Below, in pieces: positions 7,941 through 17,390 of a stretch of DNA of 64,000 nt. The DNA is from JBEEJZ01 sp046046915. GTDB lineage: Bacteria; Pseudomonadota; Gammaproteobacteria; Burkholderiales; Burkholderiaceae_C. The translations under genes and the position numbers were made by a program. The stretch lies in NCBI GenBank assembly GCA_046046915.1, contig JBJOIT010000012.1, positions 1 through 64,000 on the forward strand, given 5' to 3'. Position 1 is the first letter of the stretch, and each line of letters starts with the position of its first letter. The notes beneath the pieces are model-generated. The model was not told the DNA's origin, did not search any database, and saw only the letters and a list, made by a program, of their open reading frames with translations.

Positions 7941-8597
7941 ATGTCTGCCCACTGCTGTGACCACGACACACCCAAACTTGATGCCATTGTCAACTTGGCC
8001 CGTTACCGCAAGATCCTCTGGATCGCCCTCGTGGTCAATGCCGTGATGTTCCTGGCCGAGATCGTGGCTGGCGTTCAGTCTGGGGCTCTTTCTTTGCTGG
8101 CCGACGCGGTCGATTTTGCTGGCGATGCAATGAACTACGCCGTGTCGCTCGCAGTGCTGGCTTCGGCGCTGGCATGGCGAGCGCGCGCGGCCATACTGAA
8201 AGCCGTGAGCATGATGGGTTTTGGCCTGTATGTGCTGGGTGCAGCACTGTGGTCGGTGTGGAACGGCGGCGTGCCGCTGGCTACCACTATGGGTGCGATA
8301 GCCCTCGTGGCACTGGTCGCCAACATCGCGGTGGCTTGGATGCTCTACGCCTTCCGAGAAGGCGATGCCAACATGCGAAGCGTGTGGCTGTGCTCTCGCA
8401 ACGACGCCATTGGCAACCTTGCCGTGTTCATTGCCGCCTTTGGCGTGTTTGGCACAGGCTCGGCCTGGCCCGATCTTGCGGTGGCCAGCCTGATGGCGGT
8501 GCTCGCCTTGCACGGTGGCTGGACCGTGCTGCAGCAGGCGCGCGGTGAACTTGGCGAAAATATGATCAAGGACGACCACCATGGCCACGTCCACTGA
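7941..8597 (+). CDS. Cation diffusion facilitator-family metal efflux protein
   Basis: 218 aa from ATG 7941, with AAAGGA upstream; an ATG at 7919 would precede or overlap the transcription start. Six membrane segments. CDF metal-site motifs are visible in TM2 (LLADAVDFAGDAMNYAVS) and TM5 (CSRNDAIGNLAV). Cys/His at the N-terminus (CCDHD) and the C-terminal HHGHVH are likely metal-binding. Shorter than typical CzcD (about 300 aa): it lacks the usual cytoplasmic C-terminal domain. It exports divalent cations such as Cd, Zn or Pb in exchange for protons; the divergent CadR makes Cd/Pb the likely inducer. Confidence 0.85.
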   Translation: MSAHCCDHDTPKLDAIVNLARYRKILWIALVVNAVMFLAEIVAGVQSGALSLLADAVDFAGDAMNYAVSLAVLASALAWRARAAILKAVSMMGFGLYVLGAALWSVWNGGVPLATTMGAIALVALVANIAVAWMLYAFREGDANMRSVWLCSRNDAIGNLAVFIAAFGVFGTGSAWPDLAVASLMAVLALHGGWTVLQQARGELGENMIKDDHHGHVH

Positions 8598-8642
8598 GCC
8601 AATGCAATTGAATCCTCCCGCTGGGCATCGGACAATATCGGT

Positions 8643-9686
8643 ATGAATAGAGCCGTCCTTTACGCGCTGGGTGCTGCGGCACTGTTTGGCGCTAGCACCC
8701 CGTTTGCCAAGCTATTGACGGGTGATATGCCACCGGTACTTTTGGCGGGGCTGCTTTATTTGGGAAGCGGGCTTGGTCTAAGCCTGGCGCGCGTGATCCG
8801 CGATCGCGGCTTAAGGCCGTCGGGCCTGCCCAAAGGTGAGTGGCCTTGGCTACTGGGGACGATCTTTTTTGGTGGGGTGCTAGGTCCTGTAGCGCTGATG
8901 TTTGGATTGCTATCAACCAGCGGTTCCACTGCATCGTTGTTGCTGAACCTCGAAGCGGTTCTCACTGCCGTGATTGCCTGGGTGGTTTTCAAGGAGAACG
9001 CTGATAGGCGCATCGTGATCGGAATGCTGGCGATTGTGGCCGGTGGTGTTGCGTTGAGCTGGCCGACTGCCTCTGCTGTCCAATCCAGCGTCACGGGCCC
9101 CGCCTTGGTGGGCTCAGCATGCCTGTGCTGGGCTATTGATAACAACCTTACCCGCAAGGTGTCAGCATCGGATGCCCTGTTCATTGCCGCTACCAAGGGC
9201 GTCATGGCAGGCGCAGTCAATACGTTGATTGCGATAGGTATGGGTGCCGTGCTGCCCGGATTTGCCACTCTGTCGGTCACTATGGTGGTCGGTCTTTTGG
9301 GCTATGGCATCAGTCTGGTTCTGTTTGTTCTGGCCTTGCGTGGTCTGGGTGCAGCCCGCACCGGCGCCTACTTTTCTACGGCACCATTTATAGGAGCGGC
9401 TACTGCCTTGATGGTCTTTCCGGAAACCACATCTTTGGCGTTTTGGATGGCGATGGGTTTGATGTCAGTTGGCGTTTGGCTGCATCTGACCGAACGTCAT
9501 GCGCATGAACATACCCACATCGAACTTTCTCATGGGCATGTTCACCGTCATGATGAACACCACCAGCATGTCCATGATTTTGAATGGGATGGCGTTGAAC
9601 CTCATACACATGATCACAAGCATGCAAAACTCAAACACGAGCATGCACATTTCCCGGATGTTCACCATCGCCATTCGCATTCATGA
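8643..9686 (+). CDS. DMT/EamA-family transporter with a histidine-rich C-terminal tail
   Basis: 347 aa. Two EamA repeats (about ten membrane segments; AALFGASTPFAKLL at the start, GLMSVGVWLHL ending the last one) cover the first about 280 residues. The C-terminal about 66 residues hold about two dozen histidines in HxH and HHxH patterns, a likely cytoplasmic metal-binding tail. EamA proteins export small metabolites; some relatives with His tails sit in metal-resistance loci. Downstream of the CDF gene by 45 bp and on the same strand, so possibly co-induced by CadR. Substrate unknown. Confidence 0.8.
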   Translation: MNRAVLYALGAAALFGASTPFAKLLTGDMPPVLLAGLLYLGSGLGLSLARVIRDRGLRPSGLPKGEWPWLLGTIFFGGVLGPVALMFGLLSTSGSTASLLLNLEAVLTAVIAWVVFKENADRRIVIGMLAIVAGGVALSWPTASAVQSSVTGPALVGSACLCWAIDNNLTRKVSASDALFIAATKGVMAGAVNTLIAIGMGAVLPGFATLSVTMVVGLLGYGISLVLFVLALRGLGAARTGAYFSTAPFIGAATALMVFPETTSLAFWMAMGLMSVGVWLHLTERHAHEHTHIELSHGHVHRHDEHHQHVHDFEWDGVEPHTHDHKHAKLKHEHAHFPDVHHRHSHS

Positions 9687-9766
9687 CACCGAGCAAATCG
9701 TGTTAATTGTTTGCACTGTGAGCACCGCCGCCGATGACAATAAGTCATGGCGGGGATCCCTGAGTA

Positions 9767-10297
9767 TCAGAGCAAAGTGACGTCTTTGATCAAACGGGAA
9801 CGCAGAGCGCGTCGTTTGAGTTGATCAACTGAGTCGTCTGTCCACCAATGTGAAGAGCTGCCCCAAATCCAATCCGTACCCGTAATTCCCGATAACCGAA
9901 CTTCTCCCTTCACTCCTGAAATTGTTCGATCAAATGTCTTACCGCCAACATTGAAAGTGATTTGATGAGTCCCTTCTTTTAATCGCAGGCGAATCATTGA
10001 GTTTGGAACGGTCTCCATCGCTGCGCCACCGTCCACAAAAATATCCAAGGGATGATGTCCGTCGCCCCAATAACGCACAACGTAAACCGTCAGAGCTTCA
10101 GGCACTGAGGCGAACGACTTTGCTTCCTCATCTTTGGCAAGACTGGGTGCAGGATCTTTGGTGCAGTAGGCCTTTCTTCCGCGATCCGTATGGCAATGCT
10201 GCTTCTCAGCGAGTTGATCAACCGGCGTAGCACAACCTGCGATGCCAAGTACGCAAGCTGAGATGACGATTGTTTTTGCGATCCAAGTTTTCATCAT
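9767..10297 (-). CDS. Putative lipoprotein, function unknown
   Basis: 176 aa. Signal peptide with lipobox LGIAGC (acylated Cys near residue 22), so it is anchored in a membrane facing the periplasm. The body has a beta-rich stretch (LTVYVVRYWGDGHHPLDIFVDGG, MIRLRLKEGTHQITFNVGG) that resembles DUF2846-type lipoproteins, but I am not certain of the family. It is last in the leftward metal-efflux gene block and may be co-transcribed with it. Confidence 0.6.
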   Translation of the reverse strand: MMKTWIAKTIVISACVLGIAGCATPVDQLAEKQHCHTDRGRKAYCTKDPAPSLAKDEEAKSFASVPEALTVYVVRYWGDGHHPLDIFVDGGAAMETVPNSMIRLRLKEGTHQITFNVGGKTFDRTISGVKGEVRLSGITGTDWIWGSSSHWWTDDSVDQLKRRALRSRLIKDVTLL

Positions 10298-10352
10298 TTA
10301 TTTCCAAAATTGATTCACCATGTCGGTCAAGGGCAACTGAGTTGCCAATGCC

Positions 10353-10727
10353 TCACTTCAGTACAAAACGCACCGATGAAGTTTTTCCCGCTGAAATGAC
10401 TTGTGCAACCACTTTGGTCCCAGGGCTTATCTGGAAGGTGCCTTTGGCTTCAAGCTTGTCCCCTGTCGGTTTCAACTCGAGTTCTTGCTTGTCTGCGCCA
10501 GAAAGCAGTGTGACTTTGGCCGTTGCTTTGCTCACGTCAATGGGTTTGCCATGGTCACGCATGTACAACTGCAGCACATCAGGTTTGGCGACCAGTTCGT
10601 AGTCAATATCTTTGACGGTGGTTAAAACACCCCCTTGCATGGGTTTGTGAGCCGCATCGTGAGGGCCAGCCCATGCGAGTCCGCTGAGAAACAGCGACGA
10701 AGTTATTAAGAGCGTGTGAAATTTCAT
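10353..10727 (-). CDS. Small periplasmic protein of the metal-efflux operon
   Basis: 124 aa with a signal peptide (LLITSSLFLSGLAWA, cleavage about residue 20). The mature N-terminus carries GPHDAAHKPMQGGVL, a His/Met-containing segment compatible with metal binding, followed by a beta-sandwich-like domain. Proteins of this size and pattern often accompany CzcA-type pumps, probably as periplasmic metal carriers. It lies 44 bp downstream of czcA on the same strand. Confidence 0.6.
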   Translation of the reverse strand: MKFHTLLITSSLFLSGLAWAGPHDAAHKPMQGGVLTTVKDIDYELVAKPDVLQLYMRDHGKPIDVSKATAKVTLLSGADKQELELKPTGDKLEAKGTFQISPGTKVVAQVISAGKTSSVRFVLK

Positions 10728-10771
10728 GAGATGTCCTTTTTGAGGGTGAGGTTGATTAAAAGGGTGAACGG

Positions 10772-13700
10772 TCAGAACGCTTCAGCGTCTTTGTCTTGCA
10801 AAAGCGCCTCGGCGGGTTTGCGGCCAAAGAGCCAGAACATGATGGGGGTCAGAAAGGTGTCGAGCAGTGTGGAGCTGATCAAGCCCGAGAAAATCACCAC
10901 GGCGACCGGGTGCAAGATTTCGGTGCCAGGGCGTTCGGCCTCGAATAGCAAGGGCGCCAATGCGAAGGCGGTCACCAAGGCCGTCATCAACACCGGGCTC
11001 AAACGCTCCAGCGAACCGCGCAAGATCATGGGCTTGGTGAATGACTCCCCTTCAAAGCGCATGAGGTTGATGTAGTGGCTGACCTTCAAAATACCGTTGC
11101 GCACCGAAATGCCCGCCAGCGTGATGAAGCCGACCAAGGCAGCCACCGACAAGGGCTGACCTGACAGCCACAGGCCCAACACAGCACCCACCAGCGCCAG
11201 GGGAATGTTCACCATGATCAAGGCCGACAAAACGGTGGACTTGTAGCGGCTGTAAAGCACCACAAACATCAACACCACAGAGACCACCGAGAGCAAAGAG
11301 ATCAGGCGCGATGCTTCTTCTTGCGCCTGGAACTGTCCCCCGAGGGTGATGAAGTAGCCCTCGGGCAGCCGAGAATCTGCCGTGACCTTGCGGATGTCGG
11401 CCACGACTTCTGACAAGGGGCGTCCCGAAGCGTTGGCCGAAATCACGATGCGCCGCTTGCCGTTGTCCCGGCTGATTTGGTTGGGACCATCGGCGTCTTC
11501 AATCGTGGCGATTTTGGACAGTGGCACCCTGCCCGTGGGGGTTTCGATCAGCATCTGGCCCAGGCCTTCCAGCGAGCGTGCGGATTCTGGCAAACGCACG
11601 ACCAGCGCGAACCGGCGGCCTTCCTCCATGATCTGCGTGATCCGTTCGCCCTCCACCAGGGTCTGCAGTGTGGCCAGCACTTGCGCGCCAGACAGGCCGT
11701 ATTGCGCCGCCGCCGCATAGTCAAGCCGCACCTTGATCTGGGGCGCAAGGACTTGCTTTTCGATTTGCAGGTCGGCAATGCCCTCGATCCCTGACAACCT
11801 TGAGCGCAGCGTATCGGCTTGCCCGCGCAGTACGTCTAAGTCCTCGCCAAAAATTTTGATGGCGATTTGTGAACGCACGCCAGACAGCATGTGGTCGATG
11901 CGGTGTGAGATCGGTTGCCCCACCTCGATCGAGGCGGGCAGATTGACCAAGCGTGCACGGATATCGGCACGCACCTCATCCATTGAGCGCGTCAGCTCGC
12001 CAGAGGGTTTGATGCCCACATCCAATTCGCTGACATGAACGCCTTCTGCGTGCTCATCGAGTTCGGCACGTCCGCTGCGCCTGCCCACATGCAGCACCTC
12101 GGGCACCTGCTTGACCAGCACTTCGGCTTGGCGTGCCAGGTCAGAGGACTCGGTCAAGGTCACGCCTGGGTTCAGCCGTATGCCCACCAGCAGCGTCCCT
12201 TCATTGAAGGGGGGCAAGAAGGTGGTTGGAAAGAACGGAACGGCCGCTGCCGCCAGTACCACCGCCACACAGGCACTGGTCATCGCCACGCGTGGCTTGT
12301 CCAATACCACCTGCAAGCTGCTTTTGTAGCCTCGCTTGAGCCATGCCAGTACCTTGGTGTCGCCATGGTCCAAGTTTTTCATGCCCGGCAACAGGTAGTA
12401 GCTCAGCACCGGCGTCATCGTCACCGACACCAGCAAAGAGGCCAGTGTCGAGATGATGAAGGCGATGCCCAGCGGCACAAACAACTTGCCTTCAAGGCCC
12501 GGTAAAGCGAAAAGCGGCAAGAAGACCAGCACGATGATCACCGTCGCATAAAGGATCGCTGAGCGGACTTCCATGGATGCCTTGGCCACGAGCGCGAGCA
12601 GAGACAGGCGCTGAGTTGGATCTTTGGCCCGGTCTTCTTTCATGCGACGCAAGATGTTTTCCACATCCACCACGGCATCGTCTACCAGGCCGCCAATGGC
12701 AATCGCAAGCCCTCCCAGCGTCATGGTGTTGATCGACAAACCGAAGTACTTGAACACCAGGGCCGTGATGAAGATGGACACCGGGATGGCGGTCAGAGCG
12801 ATGATGGTGGGGCGAACCGTGCCCAGAAAGAAGAACAGGATCGCGGCCACAAACAACGATGCACCAATGAGCTTGCCTTGCAGTGTCGAGATCGAAGCCT
12901 CAATAAAGCTGGCCTGCCTGAAGGTGACACGGGGGGCCTCCATGCCTGCTGGCAGAGAGGTCTTGAGGTCCGCAATGGCTTCCTCAATGGACTGGGTCAA
13001 ACGGGTCGTGTCAGCGGTAGGCTGCTTTTGAACGCCCAGAATCACTGCGGGCTTGCCTTCAAAGCCAGCATCCCCTCGTTTTATGGCTGCGGCAAAAGTG
13101 ACCTCAGCGATCTGCCGCAACAAAATGGGCTGACCGTTCTTGGCGGTGATGGCCAGATTGCGCAAATCCTCTAAACGGGAAGTGCGGCCAAGATTTCGAA
13201 TCAAGTACTCGCGCCCGTTGAGCTCCAGAAACCCCCCCGAGGTGTTGGCCGAAAACCCGCGCAGCGCCGACTCCAACTGGTCCAAGGAGATGCCCAAGTC
13301 CGACATGCGCGCTGTGTTGGGCTGTACTTGGAATTGGCGCACTTCGCCGCCAATGGGGATGATCTGTGCGACGCCCGGTATGGCAAGGAGTCGAGGCCGG
13401 AGCACCCAATCGGCGTACTCACGCACCGCCATCGGAGAGATCTTTTGAGGATCAACAGGAATCGCAATCTGCATGATCTCGCCCATGATGGAGCTGATCG
13501 GTCCCATGCGGGGAGTCACACCTGCAGCCAAACCTTCTTCCATAGAAGAGAGGCGCTCAGACACCAGCTGGCGTGCCCGATAAATCTCCGTGTCCCAGTT
13601 GAAAGTGACATACAAAAAGGACAGGCCAGCAGATGAGGTCGAGCGAACCGATTCGACCCCAGGCAAGCCATTCATGGCTGTCTCAAGGGGAAAGGTGATC

Positions 13701-13891
13701 AGTTGCTCGACCTCTTCGGGTGCCATGCCACCCGCTTCGGTCATGATCGTGACGGTGGGTTTGTTGAGGTCGGGAAAGACATCAACCGGCGTTCGGGACA
13801 AGGTGAATGCCCCGTAAGCCATCAACACGGCACCGGCGATCAACACCAGCAGCCGGTTGGTCAGGCTGTTTTCGAGAAGCCACTTGAACAT
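10772..13891 (-). CDS. czcA: Heavy-metal efflux RND transporter, CzcA/CusA family
   Basis: 1039 aa, full length for an HME-RND pump: N-terminal TM1 (LLVLIAGAVLMAYGAFTLS), two large periplasmic loops, and twelve membrane segments. The TM4 signature reads GGLVDDAVVDVENILRR, with the charged DD pair needed for proton relay. This differs from the classical CzcA (DGA) and CusA (DAA) forms, so the metal cannot be assigned from it. Proton-driven export of metal from periplasm or cytosol through the adaptor and outer-membrane channel encoded upstream. Confidence 0.9.
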   Translation of the reverse strand: MFKWLLENSLTNRLLVLIAGAVLMAYGAFTLSRTPVDVFPDLNKPTVTIMTEAGGMAPEEVEQLITFPLETAMNGLPGVESVRSTSSAGLSFLYVTFNWDTEIYRARQLVSERLSSMEEGLAAGVTPRMGPISSIMGEIMQIAIPVDPQKISPMAVREYADWVLRPRLLAIPGVAQIIPIGGEVRQFQVQPNTARMSDLGISLDQLESALRGFSANTSGGFLELNGREYLIRNLGRTSRLEDLRNLAITAKNGQPILLRQIAEVTFAAAIKRGDAGFEGKPAVILGVQKQPTADTTRLTQSIEEAIADLKTSLPAGMEAPRVTFRQASFIEASISTLQGKLIGASLFVAAILFFFLGTVRPTIIALTAIPVSIFITALVFKYFGLSINTMTLGGLAIAIGGLVDDAVVDVENILRRMKEDRAKDPTQRLSLLALVAKASMEVRSAILYATVIIVLVFLPLFALPGLEGKLFVPLGIAFIISTLASLLVSVTMTPVLSYYLLPGMKNLDHGDTKVLAWLKRGYKSSLQVVLDKPRVAMTSACVAVVLAAAAVPFFPTTFLPPFNEGTLLVGIRLNPGVTLTESSDLARQAEVLVKQVPEVLHVGRRSGRAELDEHAEGVHVSELDVGIKPSGELTRSMDEVRADIRARLVNLPASIEVGQPISHRIDHMLSGVRSQIAIKIFGEDLDVLRGQADTLRSRLSGIEGIADLQIEKQVLAPQIKVRLDYAAAAQYGLSGAQVLATLQTLVEGERITQIMEEGRRFALVVRLPESARSLEGLGQMLIETPTGRVPLSKIATIEDADGPNQISRDNGKRRIVISANASGRPLSEVVADIRKVTADSRLPEGYFITLGGQFQAQEEASRLISLLSVVSVVLMFVVLYSRYKSTVLSALIMVNIPLALVGAVLGLWLSGQPLSVAALVGFITLAGISVRNGILKVSHYINLMRFEGESFTKPMILRGSLERLSPVLMTALVTAFALAPLLFEAERPGTEILHPVAVVIFSGLISSTLLDTFLTPIMFWLFGRKPAEALLQDKDAEAF

Positions 13892-13903
13892 ATCGTGACC
13901 CCT

Positions 13904-15034
13904 TTAACGTACTTGATTGATGAGCGTGGCACCCTGGGTCGCCACACGATCGCCAGACTTCAAGCCCGAGATCACCGTGACACGCGCGCCATCGAGGGGC
14001 TCGAAGGTCACCGTGCGGGGTTCAAACTGCTCAGGTGCCGACTTGACCCAGACCACGTTCTGGTTGGCCGCGTTCTTCATCAGTGCCGATTGGGGAACCG
14101 CAATGCCCTGCGTCTTTTGCTTGGACTGCACATAGACCTTGACCGGCTGTCCAACGGCCAGGCCCAACAGTTCCGGGCTTTTCACCTGGAAATTCAGCGG
14201 TAGCGCTTGTTCTCGCAAACTCCGCGCTGCACCGATAAAAATCAGTGGCGTGCGCTGTTCGCCGACAGCCAATGTGGCACCGCCGATGTTGTTGGCCAAC
14301 GCGCCATCAAAAGCCAAGGCTTCGATGCGCAGTCGCTTCGGGTCGACGATTTCAAAAATCAATTCACGCGTGTCCACCACTTGGCCTGCCACGACATGCG
14401 CCGAGGCAATCACGCCAGAAACTGGCGCGACCAGTGCTTCCTTGCTGGTCAAGCCAACACTGACGGCCGACATACGGTCGGTCAAGCTGAGCACTTCACT
14501 CTCAGCGGCTTCCACTTCTTTGCGGGGCACGGTGTCCGACAACTCTCGCAAACGTGCCAAACGCTTTTCGGCCAGCGTTTTGGCCGCGCGAAATTCGGCC
14601 AATTGAGCGGACTGGCTAGACCGCTCAAGTGGGGCAACCGCAGGGACCACGTAGGCCAGCACCTGACCCTTTTTCACGACCTGACCGGCGTTGGGCAGGC
14701 CATTAGGGCCAGGTTCAATGCGTCCGGCGTTGATAGGCTGGACTTTACCCCCTGCGTTGGGGTCCATTAGCACCTGACCATTCAGTTCAAAGGCGCGTGG
14801 CAGCTCAGCGGTTTCCACCACAAGCGTCCGTACATTGAGTTGGCGTTGGGCTGGCTTGGGCAAAAACACGCTGCCATTGGCCATGCGCTGCGGGCCATTG
14901 GCAGTGGCCATCGCAGGCGCAGCGCCGTGGTCATGGCCTTCGCCCGCATATGTAGGCAGCGCAGCACCTGCAAGGGTCACAGCCGTGGCCAGTACCATCC
15001 AGTGGCGTGGTTTTAAAGTGTTGATTTTTTTCAT
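13904..15034 (-). CDS. czcB: RND efflux periplasmic adaptor, CzcB/CusB-like
   Basis: 376 aa. Signal peptide (LATAVTLAGAALPTYA), then a short His-rich mature N-terminus (GEGHDHG) of the kind that binds metal. The membrane-fusion-protein layout follows: lipoyl half-motifs (GRIEPGPNGLPNAGQVVKKGQVLAYV and ALVAPVSGVIASAHVVAGQVV), a helical hairpin with AEFRAAKTLAEKRLARLREL, and a beta-barrel domain. It links the CzcA pump to the outer-membrane channel. 12 bp separate it from czcA. Confidence 0.9.
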   Translation of the reverse strand: MKKINTLKPRHWMVLATAVTLAGAALPTYAGEGHDHGAAPAMATANGPQRMANGSVFLPKPAQRQLNVRTLVVETAELPRAFELNGQVLMDPNAGGKVQPINAGRIEPGPNGLPNAGQVVKKGQVLAYVVPAVAPLERSSQSAQLAEFRAAKTLAEKRLARLRELSDTVPRKEVEAAESEVLSLTDRMSAVSVGLTSKEALVAPVSGVIASAHVVAGQVVDTRELIFEIVDPKRLRIEALAFDGALANNIGGATLAVGEQRTPLIFIGAARSLREQALPLNFQVKSPELLGLAVGQPVKVYVQSKQKTQGIAVPQSALMKNAANQNVVWVKSAPEQFEPRTVTFEPLDGARVTVISGLKSGDRVATQGATLINQVR

Positions 15035-15046
15035 GCTGATGGCTCC

Positions 15047-15583
15047 TTAAGCCGTACGAGCTTGTTGACGAAAGCGAACGATCGCGCCCAGCGCCATCAG
15101 GGCGAATAAACCCGCGCCGGTCCACAGGGCGATGCCTTTCCATGAATAACCATGGCTAGGCTCTTGTTCGTCTGCGTGCAAATCGAGCTCGGCAGCCAGC
15201 AGGTCGTTCAGTTCACCGGCCTGAATGGTGGCGGTGATGGCAATGACGCCAGGTTTGAGCTTGTCCTTGAGGATGACTTCGTATTCACCTACGCCATGTT
15301 TTTCGGCTTTGTATTTGCTGCCTTCAATGTCAATGTCAATTTGGGCGTCATTGACGGGACTGTTGTCGTTAAAACGGTCCAGGTAAATCGTCAGCTGCTT
15401 GCCATTGACGATGCCGACCATTTCCAGATCCTCTGAGACCGCGACAAAACGCGGCAGTGCTGTTCCCTGGGTTTGTGGCGCAGCTTCGCCATGGTCGTGA
15501 CCCGCACCGGCAATGGCCATGGGACTGAGCAGTGTAAATATCAGCGCCATAAAGGTGGCGACTGTTGAATGGATGAGCTTCAT
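15047..15583 (-). CDS. Membrane-anchored periplasmic protein in the czc operon
   Basis: 178 aa from ATG 15583; a longer frame to 15649 would overlap the czcC end. Signal peptide with a GAGHDHGEAA metal-binding-like mature start, a beta-sandwich middle (FNDNSPVNDAQIDIDIEG, LKPGVIAITATIQAG) resembling the adaptor-associated domains of Czc systems, and a C-terminal membrane helix (IALWTGAGLFALMALGAIV) followed by RFRQQ. Probably a periplasmic metal-delivery or accessory subunit. It sits between czcC and czcB. Confidence 0.65.
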   Translation of the reverse strand: MKLIHSTVATFMALIFTLLSPMAIAGAGHDHGEAAPQTQGTALPRFVAVSEDLEMVGIVNGKQLTIYLDRFNDNSPVNDAQIDIDIEGSKYKAEKHGVGEYEVILKDKLKPGVIAITATIQAGELNDLLAAELDLHADEQEPSHGYSWKGIALWTGAGLFALMALGAIVRFRQQARTA

Positions 15584-15615
15584 GGTATTCCTTGAATTTT
15601 TGAGGGGTTTCAGCA

Positions 15616-16884
15616 TCACTCGGGCAGCAAGCCCAAGGACTGTCGCCATGCCGAAATGGCGGTTGCCAGGTCAATTCGGCTTCGAGCGGCTTGTCGCGCG
15701 GCCTCTGTGGCCTCGGCCTCAATGCGCAATCTGGTGGGCAGATCTGTCTCGCCCAGCCTGAACGACTTGTCGAAAAAGCCCCTTGACTCGTTGGCCAGCC
15801 TGGCTCGCCGCTGCGCAGCGTCGAGTTGGGTGCGGGCGGCCTCTAGGCGAGAAGCAGCTCCTCGTTGATCAGCTTGGATTCGGTCCCTCTCAAGGATCAG
15901 TTTTGACTGCACTTCTATCGCTTCAGCTTGTGCCGTCGACATACGTGCGTCATACCTGGGCCCTGCACCAAACGGCACTCGAATGCCGATGAGCACAGTC
16001 TGGCCATAGCGGTCTCCATATGCTCCACGGTTGCGCGTGGTAGCAACCGTGAGTTCGGGGTTGGATCGCTTCTCGGTGCTGATCAACTGAGCAGTACGTT
16101 CGGCCATAGTGATTCGGTCCTCCAATTCAGCCAACAAGGGATGACCAACTGACGGACCCGAACTTGGGGTTGGCTCACCTGCTGCGTTGACTGTCAAGTC
16201 AGACGGAGCCGTCTTGCCTGTCAGCGCCATCACTTGTGCCAAGGTTGCGGCAGATGCAGCTTGAGCTTGGGCGGCATGCGCCTGGGCTGCAGCCACAGCG
16301 CCTTCGGCTTGATGCTGGTCTGACTTGGCTAGATCGCCCGCGTTGGTTCGCTTGGCGACATCAGCAGCCAGCCGTTGCGCATTAACCAGTTGTTCGCTCG
16401 CCAGTTCAGTATCGACGCGAGCTCGCAGCCAGCCCCACCAAGCATCCCTGACGGAAGAAGCAAGCCGCAGTTGTGAGGCGAGCAGTGTGCGCTCAACTAA
16501 CGAGATTTCAGCTTGCGCCAGATCGGCACTGGCCGTGCGTTGCCCGGGTAGCCAAATAGGAACGGCGATACCCACCTCGGCTTCCCGAGCACCGCTGTTG
16601 CCTGTCATCCTGTCTGATCGCTGACTGATCTCCAGCGATGGCGGCTCGGGAGACAGCATCGAAGCAGCTTTGGCCTGGGCCTGCGCGGCATCGCGACGCG
16701 ATTGAAGCGCTTGCGCCTCGGGCTGCCTTTGCCACGCCGTCTCGAAAACATCTTTCAAATACACCGATCCACTCAACGCTCCAGCGGATGTGCCTTGAGC
16801 TTGGGCCGTCAGCACCAAGCCACTCAGGGTGATGACCGACAGCACTAACCTAATCGGTGCAGATCTTTTTTTGTTCAAACTCAT
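15616..16884 (-). CDS. czcC: Outer-membrane efflux protein (TolC family), CzcC-like
   Basis: 422 aa from ATG 16884, which gives a clean signal peptide (LVLSVITLSGLVLTAQA). Two OEP repeats of long amphipathic helices rich in Ala/Gln/Arg (for example QAEGAVAAAQAHAAQAQAA and RLEAARTQLDAAQRR), as in TolC/CzcC trimeric channels. Outer membrane/periplasm; export duct for CzcAB. Upstream in the operon from czcB and czcA. Confidence 0.88.
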   Translation of the reverse strand: MSLNKKRSAPIRLVLSVITLSGLVLTAQAQGTSAGALSGSVYLKDVFETAWQRQPEAQALQSRRDAAQAQAKAASMLSPEPPSLEISQRSDRMTGNSGAREAEVGIAVPIWLPGQRTASADLAQAEISLVERTLLASQLRLASSVRDAWWGWLRARVDTELASEQLVNAQRLAADVAKRTNAGDLAKSDQHQAEGAVAAAQAHAAQAQAASAATLAQVMALTGKTAPSDLTVNAAGEPTPSSGPSVGHPLLAELEDRITMAERTAQLISTEKRSNPELTVATTRNRGAYGDRYGQTVLIGIRVPFGAGPRYDARMSTAQAEAIEVQSKLILERDRIQADQRGAASRLEAARTQLDAAQRRARLANESRGFFDKSFRLGETDLPTRLRIEAEATEAARQAARSRIDLATAISAWRQSLGLLPE

Positions 16885-17036
16885 AACTAATCTCCAATGG
16901 TGAAAACATCCAAGGAGATCAGCGAGCAGCGACAACACGTCGCTAGGCGATGAATCACAACGCACAAAGCGTCGTGATCACCCGCACACAGGGGATTCGA
17001 AAAGAGAAAGAGGTAAGGAAACCCGAGGCTCGCCGA

Positions 17037-17390
17037 TCAGGCAAGCACGGGCCATTGAGGCCGTTCAGGGCGTTCTCTTGACAGCTGAGAAGGAATGACC
17101 TGAAGGTGAAGTGGGTGATGGTTAGAGGCCGCTACAGTGGTCTTGCCCAGATCGCTGACCAGGGCAGCTGAGCAACCCATATGACAAGTGGCACAGTCAT
17201 GATCCATACCTGCCGATTGAGACGAGTTTTTACCTGTCTCTTGGTGGTCAGCTGACGCATGGTCATGGGTGTGATGACCCGGGTGCTTGGCAGTCACACC
17301 GGTTTCGTGCTGGCAATAGCCAATCATTGCTGCCCAGCTGAACTGCAAGGGCAACAACACCAGCAAAAAAATCGCCAAGTACCGTTTCAT
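17037..17390 (-). CDS. czcI: CzcI-like small exported protein
   Basis: 117 aa from ATG 17390 (an ATG two codons upstream is also possible). The N-terminus KRYLAIFLLVLLPLQFSWAA closely follows the CzcI pattern, with mature AYCQHE-like YCQHETG. A His-rich stretch (HPGHHTHDHASADHQ) and a CATCHMGC motif follow. CzcI is a periplasmic protein of Czc operons thought to modulate expression or efflux. First gene of the leftward efflux operon, 153 bp before czcC. Confidence 0.8.
   Translation of the reverse strand: MKRYLAIFLLVLLPLQFSWAAMIGYCQHETGVTAKHPGHHTHDHASADHQETGKNSSQSAGMDHDCATCHMGCSAALVSDLGKTTVAASNHHPLHLQVIPSQLSRERPERPQWPVLA

Noticed and set aside
11382..13817. Several long plus-strand frames opposite czcA and other high-GC genes
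   Set aside because: Antisense shadows of a strongly conserved coding sequence.
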